A stretch of DNA of 64,000 nt from Pinus tabuliformis (Eukaryota; Streptophyta; Pinopsida; Pinales; Pinaceae). The stretch spans positions 514,704,102 through 514,768,101 of the forward strand of contig CM062805.1 of assembly GCA_031772625.1 (NCBI GenBank), written 5' to 3'. The notes beneath the pieces are model-generated. The model worked only from the letters and a program-made list of their open reading frames with translations, ran no database searches and was not told the origin of the DNA. Every line of letters begins with the position of its first letter. The stretch's first letter is position 1. Positions 19,706 to 32,599 of the stretch are shown in pieces. The position numbers were made by a program, and so were the translations under genes.

Positions 19706-22700
19706 ATCACAGTTGAAATTAGGATCGAAGGATACAAATCATAAAGAGTTGATGCATAGACACTACGACATAAGATCCATGATCTCCTATGCCAAATATA
19801 ATGCATTGCCTATTATTTTTAGGATAAATATGAGTCTCAGTTCAGAGCCATAAATCATGAGCTAGTATAAAACAAGCACAGAGCAGTTCAGTTTCCTATC
19901 CTCTTACAAGGTTATACTGCCTATGTTAGACTCTTGTCAAATAATGCAAGCTATGATATTCAACTAGGGCAATTTTCATAAACCAATTATTTCTTTTTAC
20001 CATTGATAAAGGCATTATCAGGGTTCCAATAAAAGGACATTAAGTCAATTTACTTGTGAAACCATATTTAGTTGAAAGAATAAGAATTGTTGATCTGTAT
20101 ATTGTCATGGATATTCTATTGGATGGTTCATCACAACAGATCTATTAAAATAAACTGAAATCTATACTATGAGGCGTTAATTCCTTTAGATTACAAATTT
20201 GCTATTATTATTTTTTGTTGTTTATGTATTGAATAGATAATATGCAAAAAATAGAGAACAATGATATATAAAGACACACCAATCACAATGAGCACCAAGA
20301 TATGCTTTGGGATTTTTTTTCAGGATAAAACCTAGCTGGAAGGAGAGGTTGTACTACTCTCTTTTGCCTGAAATGGAAATGGTGCAAATAGAAGGGAGAA
20401 GGCACTCTCTATGGAATTACGTGAGACCTGTGGCCTGCAGACCACTATAGAACATAAACCCCTCGGTTTTTCTCTCCCTCTATCCACTCTCAGCTACTTT
20501 GTTCTACTATGGAACAAAATGCTCTTGGATAGAATAGAAACTTTTTCTCCTAGTAACCCAGTTATAACATTGCTCGATAGCCAACTAGCAATTAAGTTTT
20601 ACTCCAACTCTCAACTAGAGTTACAACGTTAACCCCTCTAGAGTCTAGAGTATTCTTCAAGGTGTTAGTTATTGTTCTTAGCAGGGTTGTTAAGGTCCTG
20701 GTAACCTGCTGGATGAACACACATAGAGCAAGGGCCCACTATCAACTTGGCCCAATCCCCCGTTGTTTAGACCCAACAACCTCATAAATGGTCAAGGGAG
20801 GAGTCCCAAATATTACCCCAAACAATCCCTAACAAGATCAGTGCCTTAGATTGGGTCACTTAGAGTAGAGGCGTTAATCTCTTAGAACTGTCTAGCTGGT
20901 TTATACTGTCACTGTACAACAGAAAACTAAATAGGGAATTTAGCAAAGCCAAAACATAGAATATGTGTAACCAGTAAATTTTGGTCTATAGAATTTACTC
21001 TAAACAAATATGTAACTAGTTTCAGTTTAAACTACTGGTTAGAGAGTTATGGGTCAAAGTAGCTTGTTGCCCTGTAAATCAGACTGTAAAGTCTACATAA
21101 AAATGCAAGGACAGCAGTATGTTTAGTTGACAACAACCACCCTACAAGTGCCTAAGGACTTCCAGATTTTATGTTTAGGGGTGGAAAGGTATGAGGATTG
21201 ATTTTGAAGCTTGTGAGACCTCTCCTCAACCTAAAACAACTGAAAAATCAATTTCCAACAAGCTGGAAATTGTTTTCTCAGAATTATGGATGAAATCCTC
21301 TTGGAAAAAAAAAGGCTCAAGAATTTCCAGATTCTAACTTATACCCCTACAGTGGGTGGAAATTACATAAAAATTACTCTAAACAATGAATAACACAGAG
21401 AGTAAGTACAGTAAAGTATGAGAGAGGTTTCTTGAAGAGATTACTTAATTGGAATGCTAAAACCTTTGATTACCTATCATTAGTTAGATCTATCAATTTT
21501 ACCCATTTTCTCTGAGGCAATGTTTGCTAATAAAAATAAATAAATGCAAAAACAGCAAGCTAATTAATCTTAAACTAAATGCTGAAGATAAAAGTTTTGG
21601 ATTTTTTAAGACATGGTTGTTGAGCTTATACCTGTGCCTTACTCATCTCACCCTTGCAAGAGTGTGAAATTAACACTTTAAGTTGATCTAACTTGATAGT
21701 TCAAGGGAGTGGGTTTGGTCTTGGAAAGAATTTGCCCCCACTATTGACTTAACCCCTTCAATAATTTTCTAATTCACTTAGGAGCAGCCCCTTTCAACAT
21801 GGCATCTCTGGTTTTCAAATCCTATGTGAGATGAAGTCAATCCTGCACAATTTAAAGCTCCCATTTGGAATGGTTCAATTGCTAGGGTTGATCTGCTTGC
21901 AAAACAAAATGGCTAAGTGAGATTGACCCCTAGCTTTCTCTTTCCACCTGACTTTGTAGCCCCTCAATGGAAAAATCTGTTAACCTTAGTGTAATTTTGC
22001 TTATTATTGAAAAATTAGATTAAATCCGAATAGCACATAATCAAGAAAAAAAATGAAAATAAAATCCACTCCACATAACATGTATAAAAAAGTACAAAGG
22101 TCTGCAAGAAGTGGATTCTTTTTATTAATGATGGCACTAATTGCAAATGACAACAACAACAATACAATGAGGAGAGGCTAGCCTTTTATAGAGAAATTTG
22201 TAAAGGCTAAAAACTGGCTAACTAATGGCTAGTTTTGACTACTCAAGAAATTATTTTACTTGTCATCCACAAGTTGGAGACTTAGTAAATTATTCATAAA
22301 ATATTACAATATAATTTTTAATTCATCCACTAGGGGGTTGACTTAGACAAATTCCCTTGATTTAGCCAATGATTCCCTTTGCTCATGGTCCAATGTGGTC
22401 AATAGCCAATATAGTAAACTAAATTGGCTCAACGTCCTCTTCCTTTGGTCCGTGGAAAACTTGGCTTGGTCCCTTTAGTGGTGCAACTTCCTTGAAGATG
22501 CTTGACTTGGTCTTTGGAGGAGAAATTCATCTTGAAATGGCTATTTTCTTCGTCCAACATCTAACTTCTCAGTCCATCTTCCCAACAGATAATTGACTTG
22601 TCCCAATGGCTAGTTGACCTCCAACAACTAGCTCAACTTGGACTTTTTCCCTTTTGTAACTCGACTTAGCCACATGTCTACTAGATCTTCAATGCCCTTG

Positions 22701-25700
22701 CCCTTCTAGCAATTCTAGAACCTGGGTATTGCTCTGTTGGCCCAGATCTTTATTATCTTTCATATTTTCCATACCCTAATTGCCACATCATCAGCGTCTC
22801 TGCCACGTCATCTACCCCCTATGTTGGTTCTCTAACGCCCTAGCTGATCACTTAAATTTGGCACATGGGTATTGTCCATCTCTTCTTTCTGATCATTTTT
22901 TAAACAATGCACGTCTGATTCTACGCAACGCTTCACTTGTTTTGCCACTTAGGAATCTGCTCTAACCTGTTGACCAAGTCAGATCAAGCTGTAACCAACA
23001 ACTGCCATCTTTGATTGGAAAAATTCCATGTGGCTTGGAATCATCTCATCAAACTACATAATCTAAGACTAAGTTGAATTTCTTACCATCGGGACCACTT
23101 TGCATTGGGAACCATGAACTGCCTACAAAAATATGAAAAGTTGTCAAATGAGACTTCCATGCTCTAAGAGTTGTCTAAGAAATATTGCACCAAAGTCAAG
23201 GCCGCCTAAAGACTCTATAGACCATAGGCATGTGGAATGAAATAGGTGCATCTTAACGCAGGCTGGACTAGTCCATACACCGATAATCACCCCTACAAAT
23301 GCAGGCTCCCATTAAATTATGAGTCCTCAAGAAAATTCACCTAAGGCCCTCCAAAATTCCATACAAGATGAGAGCAACCCGAAGTGAAAATTCAAGGGAC
23401 CAACCATGGCCCGACCAAGACAACAAGATACAAACTTGAAAGACATAGATCTAGGACACCTAATACAGGGTCTCACATGGTTTTTAGATTGTTTTTTACT
23501 TGTGACCTTGGGATTACAATGGTGGTGATAAATGCTACACAATTTTATGTACCCCTGCTGACATGTGGGGTGATAACTGGCTCCAACTACATGACGCATG
23601 CTCTACCTGAGAGGATGTGAGAACCTCAGAATCTTCCACCTGTCACCTGGAAGCTCGACATTACAACATCTAATCCAAGGAGATTGTTCCCTTGGGGATA
23701 GTAGTTAGAGGAATGAGATAAATAATGTCATAGTCAAAACAAAAAGATGACATCCTTGCGGAACTGAATGCTTTAGCATTATTTATAGTGATCTTCAAAA
23801 GAACACCGAAAGGAGTTAACTCTACCCTCTTGGCTATCAAGTATCCCCTGCCCATTTAAAGAACTCGAATTTGCAAAGATTGTAGATTGCAATGTTTTCA
23901 AGAAGTTTGATTTTAAAAGTGGATTCTAACAAATAGGAATAGGTTCAGAAGACAAATTGAAAACTGATTCTGTGGTACCTCGTGGTCACTCTAGTGTAAA
24001 GCCAGGATTAAGGAAGTAGTCATCCATACAAGACAAGCAGTTTACAAGAACGGAGAGATTCTGGCAATGGCAGAATTTAATTGGAGCAGGAGACTGAAGA
24101 TCCTATTGAAGATCAGATACCTAGCCCCATAATCATTGAGGAAGGTAGCCACCTCAGCTTCAAACTACCAAATAGTCAAGACCACACTGGTAATGCCTAA
24201 CATACAATATATCTCTCTGACCAGATATTTTATGAATGTTCCTTCTACTGTCACAAAACTCAAGTTTATAGCCTTTGTTTGTTTTGAAACATTTTATTAT
24301 CAATTTTCAAGAAAAATATTATAGAGGCTGAAAAGGCCATAAGTTATTATCAGTGTGGTGGCCTATTTAGCAGGGCCTTACGAAAACTGTTTTGTTGGTC
24401 ATAAAGGACATCACTGGAGTTCATCCAGGCCAAATTAAATTTTGTAATAGCAGTACAGTTAATAGCTCAGAAAGTGGAACTGAAATCTTATGAAAATCTT
24501 CTATTTTCCTAATAACAATAGAAAAACTTTAGCTTGTATCCTCGATGAAATTTGGAGAGCAAAATCTAATCAAAATGTAAAAGCTTCTCCCAGGCTGAAC
24601 GAAGTAGGCACCTTGTGAAAAGCCATGCAACAGACACACATCCACAATAATGTTGCTTATGAAGGGTAGACGATCATGTATGCCCACTCCTTGGCTCCTG
24701 CATGTGTTGATATTCTGCAATATATGCTGCATTTCCCAAAAGAAAGCAACCTTAGATTTGTAAATATTTTTGTTTCAAAAGTTCAGTCTCTGTGGATACT
24801 ACTAGAATTTGGTCCGATTCATTAATTATGCTCCACTTTGGCTTTGTCATGTTTCCAACTACCTTATGTTTCATAAAACTTACAAAGCTAATAAATAATA
24901 AATATCTTACATATGTAAGTAGAATCCTTTCTTGAACATAATGTTGGATATCGGGGGGTTATCTTATAAATGCAAAGAGAATGTCAAGCTTTAGATGCAA
25001 ATATAAGATGACTACCGTAACTCCACCCTTTGCTATGATGTATTATGTTATGCTTTTGCTCATTAACAACAAAACACATCACAACGCTTAAACAGTTTGA
25101 ACCTGTGGATTTGATGTTGATGTATTATCCTACGTACAAAGAAAGACTCTCTAGAAGTTTACCTCAACAATAGCTGTAAGTTGTAACCCTAAACGCTTTT
25201 TCATCTATTTACACCTTTATCGCATTAGCTTGAACAATTAAACAATGGTACAACTCATTCTACTAATGTTTACAAGATGAAAAAAACCTTTATGGATAAC
25301 ATGCTTCACACTCATAATCAAATAGAAGAATGTAGAGCAGCAACAACACAAACCTACATTAGATGACACATTGTACCTCATACTAAGGGCCTCCTAAAGT
25401 CTCCAAATTGTCCTCTTCCCCATCTTTGACATTCACAGTACCATAGAATTTGTTGTCCGTCAACTCTATTTGTAATTTTATACCATCTTCTTTTGTATCT
25501 GTTTAGTCTTCTCCTCAGGTCAATCTAGAGATACTTCTTTTAACCCTGGATTGTGGGGTAATCCCTCTCCTATCTATCATTTTCGTTTGATTTTGTTACA
25601 ATTTTCTTCTGCTTCCAATGCATACAAGAAGACGTCACATACAGAAAGTAGTTTCAACATTGCCATCTCAACTTTGATCTGAAAATGCATCCCATCAAGG

Positions 25701-26329
25701 TGTTCGGTTAAAATCTGTTATTTTGATTGATGCAAGTTCATCATAACATACCCAATCCCCTATCCTACCGTTGAGGTAACAAGGTACTCCAAACACTTTC
25801 CAAAATGCTCTGATACTATATTGTAATCATTAATGTACTCAGTTCCATAATTAAACTGTAATCAGCATCATAACATGGAATTTATAGGCAAATAGGGTCT
25901 AGCTGCAGAAGATACATTGCCTATTACAAATTTGTCCACTACCCATGGGCACATTCAGCAATTTCAACACATACACCATATTTCCTGCTCATATAGGGAA
26001 TACTAACATTTGATTCATGGAAAACACAGCAGACTTTGTATCCAATTCTTTTCCATAGAAATTAATTACATTCTTTCATGGTTCTGGTGTCTTCTGTGAT
26101 ACCCACAATCACTGTTACGCCCATATGGCATAGCAGGGGATTGAATTACATAACAATGCCACCTTCATAAGAAATCAAGGTTGTAACAGCCTCAAAATCT
26201 TCATATAAATATTTGTGAGCCAGCCTAGAGCGCACTCTTGAGTCCAATGCTAATTCTCGACTTATAATTTCCTCAGTTAAACACATAATCTTTAACAAAG
26301 TAGAGCCACAAATATTAATATTCAACAAC
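19706..26329. other. 6.6 kb without recognisable genes
   Basis: Only short frames without conserved motifs occur on either strand. 22015-22200 has weak similarity in word order to the LARD LTR around 6960-7360 (GGATTC..TTTATTRATSA followed by CTGGCTAACTAATGGC-type words). It also has a strong minus-strand TATA (CTATAAAAGGC, near 22181-22191), so an old LTR may lie at about 20.9-22.8 kb. A minus-strand primer-site-like TAGTATCAGAGC is at 25807-25818. The rest is AT-rich single-copy-looking sequence. Confidence 0.5.
25807..25818 (-). promoter_or_regulatory. Possible Copia primer binding site
   Basis: The minus strand reads TAGTATCAGAGC, one base from the plant tRNA-iMet primer site. No LTR pair or gag was found beside it, so it may be a relic or chance. 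Confidence 0.25.
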
Positions 26330-26334
26330 TAAAC
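26330..26334. repeat. Target-site duplication TAAAC (left, CopH)
   Basis: Matches 42260-42264 outside the CopH 3' LTR. Confidence 0.8.
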
Positions 26335-26560
26335 TGTTAAAAATGACAACAATTAAAAGATTGTTAAAAATGTAAATATCTCAGTAAATCTGGCTTTACT
26401 GTTCAGACAGTTGTGTAACGATAGGAAGTTATGTAATGAAGTCTTCATATTAAAATGATGTTGCCCTAGAGGCTTGATGTATTGTTGAATAGGCATTGTT
26501 AACCTTGAATAATAAGAATTCCAATCCCTTGCCCCGTGGAGTTTTCCTTGACACACTGTT
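26335..26560 (+). repeat. CopH 5' LTR, 3'-truncated
   Basis: Matches the start of the 3' LTR at 41897 (GTAATTATCTCAGTAAATCTGG and AGGAAGTTATGTAATGAAG blocks). Similarity ends at GACACACTGT, where integrase coding sequence begins. The last 100 or so bases of the LTR and the primer site are missing. Confidence 0.8.
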
Positions 26561-27574
26561 AAAAAGAAAGGCTGATGTATTTAATACTTTTAAACAATTT
26601 AAAGCTATGATAGAAAAGAAAACCAGGCAATACAATTACATATTTAAGAACTGACAATAGCAGTGAATTTACTGCCTCAGAATTTGAACCATATTGCAAG
26701 GATGAAAGGATTGTTAGCCACAAAACCGCTGTCTATACTCCTCAGCAAAATGGTGTTGTTGAACATATGAACACGACTCTTATGGAGAGAGCCAAAAGCA
26801 TGATCAACAATGCTAACCTGCAAAAGGAGCTGTGGGCAGAAGCAGTATCCACTGCTTGTTATTTGGTAAACAGATCACCTTCAGTTGCTATTAATTGTAA
26901 AATTCCTGAAGAATTTTGGTCGGGTCAGTCTTGTGATTATTCATATTTAAGAATTTTGGTTGCACTGCCTATACTCTTATTCCAAAGAATCAACGTTCTA
27001 AGTTAGATCCAAAAGCAAAATATTATGTCTTCGCTGGGTATGACGATGTTGTGAAAGGATACTGGTTGTGGGATCCTTCTTCGCATAAGATAGCCATTAG
27101 TAGAGACATAACATTTGATGAATCTTATCTTCTAAATTAAGATGTTGAAAAAGTTGAACAAGAACAACTATCGCCGAATCAGAAAATGCAGTTGGAGATT
27201 CAACCTTTTTCAGAAAGTCAGAAGGAAGAAGAAACTTATGAAGAAAAAGGTGAAGAACATGTAATGGAAACTATAGAAGTTATGCAACCAGTCACTCTTT
27301 AAGAGCTATAAAAGAGCAAGAAGAACACCCAAGAGGTATAAAGATTTTGCTTCGTTTGTTGTGTTGATAACTGAGGATGGGGAACCTTCTTGTTATCAAG
27401 AAGCAATGGATGATGCAGATAGTGAAAAATGGAAGAAGGCTATGGACGAGGAAATGGATTCCTTAGCAAAAACAAAAACTAGGATCTTGTAGAACTTCCT
27501 AAAGAGAGAAGTGTTCTTAGATGTAAATGGGTCTTCAAATTGAAAAGAAATGTTGATGGAAGTATTGAAAGATA
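26561..27574 (+). pseudogene. CopH: integrase (C-terminal half) and start of reverse transcriptase
   Basis: The coding begins with the FNTFKQFKAMIEKKT segment of the integrase core. After a frameshift near 26645 come L-R-T-D-N-S-S-E-F (second catalytic Asp) and T-P-Q-Q-N-G-V-V-E-H (third catalytic residue E). The AEAVSTACYLVNRSP segment follows. Another shift near 26965 leads to the K-Y-Y-V-F-A-G-Y..KGYWLWDP C-terminal region, and then, after stops, to the RT N-terminus (SEKWKKAMDEEMDSL..CKWVFKLKRNVDGS). It is cut by CopA inside the RT KAR motif. Plainly dead. Confidence 0.85.
27570..27574. repeat. Target-site duplication AGATA (left, CopA)
   Basis: Matches 40488-40492. The CopH reading frame continues across the insertion if one copy is removed. 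Confidence 0.9.
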
Positions 27575-28521
27575 TGTTGAAGAATGTAACTAGTGTCGCT
27601 CTTCATAATTGTACTTGTCAAAATGAATTTTATTATTAAAGAAAATGACTTATTAAAGCATGGGTTTCATGCTTAAGTCATCAATTTCTATGTCAGAGCC
27701 TCCATTGAAGGCTTCTAGGTTTTGTAATGAGTTAATAGAGTCATTGTCACTTTTATTAGACCCTTCTTGGGGTTTTGTATCATGTAAAAAGAATTATTGT
27801 TTAGTCAAAAAGGTTATTTGTCACCTCCACACCAAGTCGGACCTATCCCCATGAAGTCAACCTACATTACGGCAATTCGACCTTGCAGAAAGGTTATATA
27901 GAGAGAGGCAGCTCGACCTATTTGGCACACTCACTCAACAAGTTCGATCTACAAGAAATAGAAGCAGAAAAGAGAGCAAGGTAGCTGGAGAAGGAAGGAA
28001 GAAGCTGGGAAGACCTAAAACAAGTTCTTGGGTTATCTATCTCTCACACGAGCAAAGTTTCTGGGTAGTTGTTGGGGTCAAAATTCTAAATCTACTGCAG
28101 GTCCAAAGTTCTGAAGTTGGGGGCTGAAAAATTGTAGCTAGGGGGTGAAATTATGGATTGTGGCTCCTACTGGAAGCTATCACTTGGAGACTTTGATAGG
28201 GATCATCTATTGGAAGGAAGGGTTGACTTTTTGATTGGAGGAGGTCTTTGTCTAGGTCTAAAGGGTCTTGGATTGTCTCATCTTGATTTGAATCTACTAG
28301 TGGAAGAGTTGGACTGCGTTTTCCCCTTGAAGGGGTTTTGCCCTAGCTGAGTGCCTACATCTTGTGTCTCTTGTTCTTGTGGTCTTCATACACATATAAT
28401 TTGGTAATTGCATGATGAAAGATAAACTAATAAAGAAGTAAAAGAAGCCAACATAATTCACAAGTAATTATCAAGAAAAAAGAATCAAACCCTAATTCCC
28501 ATAAGTATTGATTTTTCAACA
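27575..28521 (+). repeat. CopA 5' LTR
   Basis: 947 bp, TGTTGAAGAATG..TTTTTCAACA, with a TATA box (TTATATAGA) at 27894-27902. It has the same family signature as 1238-2221 and the solo LTR at 18554-19470. Confidence 0.9.
27894..27902 (+). promoter_or_regulatory. TATA box in CopA 5' LTR
   Basis: TTATATAGA lies 320 bases into the LTR. The equivalent TTATATATAGA lies at 39907-39917 in the 3' LTR. Confidence 0.55.
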
Positions 28522-28533
28522 TGGTTTCAGAGC
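28522..28533 (+). promoter_or_regulatory. CopA primer binding site
   Basis: TGGTTTCAGAGC directly follows the LTR. It differs by one base from the tRNA-iMet site. Confidence 0.8.
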
Positions 28534-28659
28534 TAAGGTGGAAGAAGGTTGAAGATCACATTGTTGGCTATCATTTGAAGAAGGGAAAAGCAGTCCTAGA
28601 AGAAAAGGTTACTCCCTCTATGGAAAGTTATTTGAAGATGGGTCTCAATATCATGAAAA

Positions 28660-29592
28660 TTGCAGGATGCTGGATTGGAAGGATCAACTACAATCTTATC
28701 TACGAGGGTCAAGAGTAAAGGATTCTTGGTTGCACTTACAGGTACACTTGATGATGACAATGCATGGATCATTGATAGTGGAGCCTCAAGACATATGACG
28801 GGAGAAAGTGGACAACTTCATACTCTATCAAGGGAACCATCATCACATGCAGTGGAGCTAGGAGACAACAACAGTTATGCAGTCAAGGGCCTTGGATCTA
28901 CATCATTGAAGTTGGAAAGTGGAGCAAAGCTACACCTCAACAACATACTCTATGTCCCAGGTTTGAAAAAGAATTTACTTTCCATTTCTTGTTTAGAAGA
29001 TAAAGGAGATAAGGTTGCTTTTGTAGATGGTAAAGTTTTTGTTTGGGGAAAGGATTCAAGTATTAAAAAGGCAAAGGTTATTGGAGTTCGTGAAGGAAGA
29101 CTATATAGAGTTATAACACCATCTCCTCAAGCCCTAGTTCACATGGAGATCAACCCTATCGAACTTTGGCATAGAAGATATGGGCATATTCATTACAAGA
29201 TAATACCCTCTCTTAGTCAAATGGTAAAGGGCATCCCCAACATCAAGGAAGATCATGAAGGAGTATGCAAGGGATGTGCTTTGGGAAAGAATACTAGGAA
29301 ACCTTTTACAAGCAGTAATATAAGGTCTAAGGAGATATTAGACCTCATTCATTTCGATGTGTGTGGGTCAATGTCTAATAAATCTCTTGGAGGCCATCTT
29401 TACTATGTGACCTTCATTGATGATCACTCTAGAAAGACATGGCTCTATCTTCTCAAGACAAAGGACGAAGTATTTGAAAAGTTCAAGGAATTTAGATTCG
29501 AAGTTGAGACCTTAACCGAAAGAAAGATAAAAAACTTTGAGATCCAACAATGGAGGAGAATACACTTCAAAAGAGTTGATTGCATATTGTAA
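28660..29592 (+). pseudogene. CopA pol, part 1: protease, GAG-pre-integrase, integrase N-terminus
   Basis: An uninterrupted frame of 310 codons. The Copia protease active site I-I-D-S-G-A-S is at residues 37-43 with H-M-T-G after it. The GAG-pre-integrase/zinc-binding motif is ELWHRRYGHIHY..C-K-G-C (about residues 168-205). The integrase core begins at IHFDVCGSM (first catalytic Asp) and FIDDHSRKTW. A frameshift near 29535 then breaks the frame, and integrase resumes in another frame. The true start would have been in the missing gag, so this ATG is only the first one available. Protease and early integrase residues look intact, but the whole polyprotein cannot be made. Confidence 0.85.
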
Positions 29593-30490
29593 AGAAGCAG
29601 GTATTAAGAGGGAGCTCATTGTTCCCTACAACCCCAAGCAGAATGGAGTTGCAGAAAGGAAGAATAGAACCATTGAAGAATGCATAAGGACTATGATATT
29701 TGATCAAGATCTACCAAAATTTTTATGGGGAGAAGCAATAATGACAACAGTATATATACAAAATAGAAGTCCTCATAGAATCCTTGATAATATGACACCA
29801 GAAGAAGCATTCATAGGAAAGAATCCATGTGTTGACCATCTTTGAATTTTTCAGTGTCCCACATACATCCATGTTCCAAAAGACAAGCGAAAGAAGTTGG
29901 ACTCTACAAGTATAAAAGGTATCTCCATTGGCTATAGCCTTTCGTCAAAGGCTTATAGAATCTACATCAAGGAAGGAAGACAAATTGAAGTTAGCAGGGA
30001 TGTTATATTTGATGAAAACCATGCCTACAAAAGATCCAAGGATATACCAATCGAATCCAATGAAGAAGATGTACCGCTATTTGAAGAAGAAGAGCATCAT
30101 GACAAGGAACCTACAAACCAAGAGGAAGAAGAACGATCAGGTGAGCCTAATCAATTTATAACCATTCCCGAAACGAAGAAGAGGCCAAATTGGTTAAAAG
30201 CTACACTTGAAGACGTTGAAGGACATGGAGCAACTAAAGCATCTTTTAGAGAAAGCAAAAGACCAAAGAGATATTCAGGATATGCAGCATGCATAACAAA
30301 ATTAATAGAAGCAAAACCAACTACCTTTGAAGAAACACTCATCAAGAAGAATGGAAGAAGGCGATGCAGGAAGAATATCAATCCATCACGAAGAATGGGG
30401 TTTGGGAAATTGTTCCTAGACCAAGTGACAAATCGGTTGTCACCTCCAAATGGATTTACAAAATCAAGCATGTCGTTGATGGAAGCATAG
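29537..30490 (+). pseudogene. CopA pol, part 2: integrase core end and linker
   Basis: This continues integrase in a second frame. L-R-S-N-N-G-G-E-Y has Asn where the second catalytic Asp should be, while Q-N-G-V-A-E-R keeps the Glu. An in-frame stop at 29843-29845 follows PCVDHL. The frame then runs through the C-terminal integrase region (SIGYSLSSKAYRIY, SRDVIFDE) and an acidic Glu-rich linker to about 30355, where a one-base shift leads to RT. The catalytic Asp loss means the integrase would be inactive even if translated. Confidence 0.8.
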
Positions 30491-31566
30491 ACAAATATAA
30501 AGCAAGATTTGTAACAAGCGGTTTCTCACAAAAGGAAGGAATAGACTATGGAAAAAACCTTTGCTCCTACTTCCAAGTATACTACTATGAGATCTTTGGT
30601 TTCGCTAGCTGCTACTATGGGATGGAATATCCATCAAATGAATGTCAAAACAACATTTCTAAATGGAACCATTGATAAAGAAGTATACATTGAACAACCG
30701 GAAGGTTTTGAAATAAATATCAGGGATACACATGTTTGCAAACCCAAGAAAGCTCTATATGGCTTGAAGCAAGCTCCTAGGGCTTAGTATGCAAGAATGG
30801 ATGCATATCTCTTAAGGATTGGGTTCGTCAAAAGTTTTGTCGATGCAAACCTCTACATCAAGATATTGAAGAATGAACCTGTCATTATACTACTATATGT
30901 GGATGATTTGTTTATTATAGGTGCGAAGCACAGAATATTAGAATGCAAGAAAATGTTGGCAACAGAATTTGAAATGAAAGATTTGGGACTCATGCATTAT
31001 TACTCGGGCTTGGAAGTTTGGCAGAAACCCGGTGAGATACATCTTGGTCAAGGGAAGTATATAATCAAGATGTTACAAAAGTTTGGTATGATGGATTCCA
31101 AGCATATGACCACTCCCATGATCACTAATCTCAAGAAGTTGAGAAACTCTGACTCTAGTCTCATTGATCCTACAAGCTATCGTAAGTTGGTGGGCTCTTT
31201 GATGTACTTGGTGAATACAAGACCTTATATATGTTTTGTTGTAAATATTCTTAGTCAATTTGAGTTGGAGCCTCGTCATGACTATTGGAAAGTTGTCAAG
31301 CATATCTTGAGATACCTACGTGGAACAATTCATCATTGCTTGAAGTATGATGGAAAAGAAGTCAAGTTAACAGGTTTTACCAATTCCAATTGGAGTGGCA
31401 GTGAAACTGATGGAAGAAGCACTACAGGTGGTTGTTTCAGTTTGGGATCTGCAATGATTTCATGGATGAGTAGAAAACAAGATCTTGTTGCGTTAAATAG
31501 TGCCAAAGCAAGATATGTTGTTGCATGTGAAGTAGGAAAAGTTGTTTGGTTAAGAAAACTATTATT
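30364..31566 (+). pseudogene. CopA pol, part 3: reverse transcriptase and RNase H, split by insertion
   Basis: RT begins W-E-I-V-P-R-P..TSKWIYKIK..YKARFVTSGFSQ, shifts frame near 30548, then reads MNVKTTFLNG (Asn in place of the first catalytic Asp). GLKQAPRA is followed by a stop at 30786-30788 where Trp is usual. The second RT motif L-L-Y-V-D-D-L is intact. RNase H follows but reads G-F-T-N-S-N-W (both Asp changed to Asn) and K-A-R-Y-V-V-A (Glu changed to Arg), so it has lost catalytic residues. It is cut at 31566 by the TR-GAG element and resumes at 38968. Confidence 0.85.
31562..31566. repeat. Target-site duplication TTATT (left, TR-GAG)
   Basis: Pairs with TTATC at 38963-38967, with one mismatch. 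The CopA reading frame is restored across it. Confidence 0.75.
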
Positions 31567-32599
31567 TGTTGATTTGGGGTAGCATCGGATGTTCTCTAGC
31601 CATAAAAATTGGTGGAGAGACTAAAACACATGAGATCTCCAAGACCCAGAAATGGTTTGGACAGATTGTACCCAGTGTGGAAGATATTAAAATAATTAAT
31701 ATTTTTAATAGAGTTCCTATGTCTAAACTTAGGAAAAATAAAATATTAATGGGTATTAATATAAAATTGGGTTAGAAGGTTCCAAAAGTCATGGATCAAG
31801 CCAAATCTAATCTTAGTCGTTGATTAGAGATGTAATCTCGGTCGTTGAAGGACCAACAAGAAAAGTATAAGAGGAGGCTTGAGGATCAGTTGGAGAACAC
31901 ACTAGAGTGATCAGTCATTTGTTTTGTTAGAGCGGAGTTGCTAAGCAAAGTCGAATCAGTGATCAACGGCGAGGGGCAGTCAGTACTAGCAGAGACAGTG
32001 CCAAGAGACTAGCACAAAAGCAAAGAGCGAGAGGCAACAGCCAGTTCAGGCCACGCAGAGACAACGCACAGGCCAGAGGGATTGCATCATCCACGCAAAG
32101 AGCAGTTGGAGTGACACAGAGGGTCCCAGAGGCTGCGAAGTGCCTCAGAGGGTTGACGCGGAGAGGTTTGAGGCTGACGCAAGGTAGCAAGAGGTTGATG
32201 CAGAGGCCAGAAGGGCCAATGCAGAGCTTCATAAACACTGGAGAGGGTTTCGTGGGACAGGTTTTCTGAATACTTGTTTCCGAATAGAGAGGTATTGTTG
32301 CCGTGTATTTTTCTATGTCAGGTGAGCGGTTAGGCATCCAGTTGTACTCAAGGAAATACTGCATAATATTAAACCCTCAGAATAGCTGCATCGGTTTTTC
32401 CGGGGACATTTGTCCAAAAATAACGGTGTCACTTGTGTGTTTGTTTTCTTTCAGCTGATGATCTGTAGATGTTGTGACTGTATTGTGTTTATTTCGGTAT
32501 TTAAATGTTTTAATAACTTGTTCAGAATTTACAAGTAGAAAAAATAAACCAGCAGAATACAGATTAATTTTCTAACGGATAAACTTAGAAAATTCAACA
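31567..32599 (+). repeat. TR-GAG LTR-A
   Basis: 1033 bp with TATA (GTATAAGAG) at 31865-31873. It is about 92% identical to LTR-B over the first 213 bases by eye. 32020-32230 holds a string of degenerate CAGAG/GCAGAGGC words. Confidence 0.9.
31865..31873 (+). promoter_or_regulatory. TATA box in TR-GAG LTR-A
   Basis: GTATAAGAG is kept in the other two LTRs near 35084-35092 and 38193-38201, followed by GAGGCTTGAGG. Confidence 0.6.

Noticed and set aside
23327..23620. Overlapping frames on both strands near 23.4 kb
   Set aside because: No conserved motif on either strand, and no LTR or promoter context.
24136..24324. Short plus-strand frame that could be a small gene
   Set aside because: No motif, no homologous copy in the window, and the length is expected by chance in AT-rich DNA.
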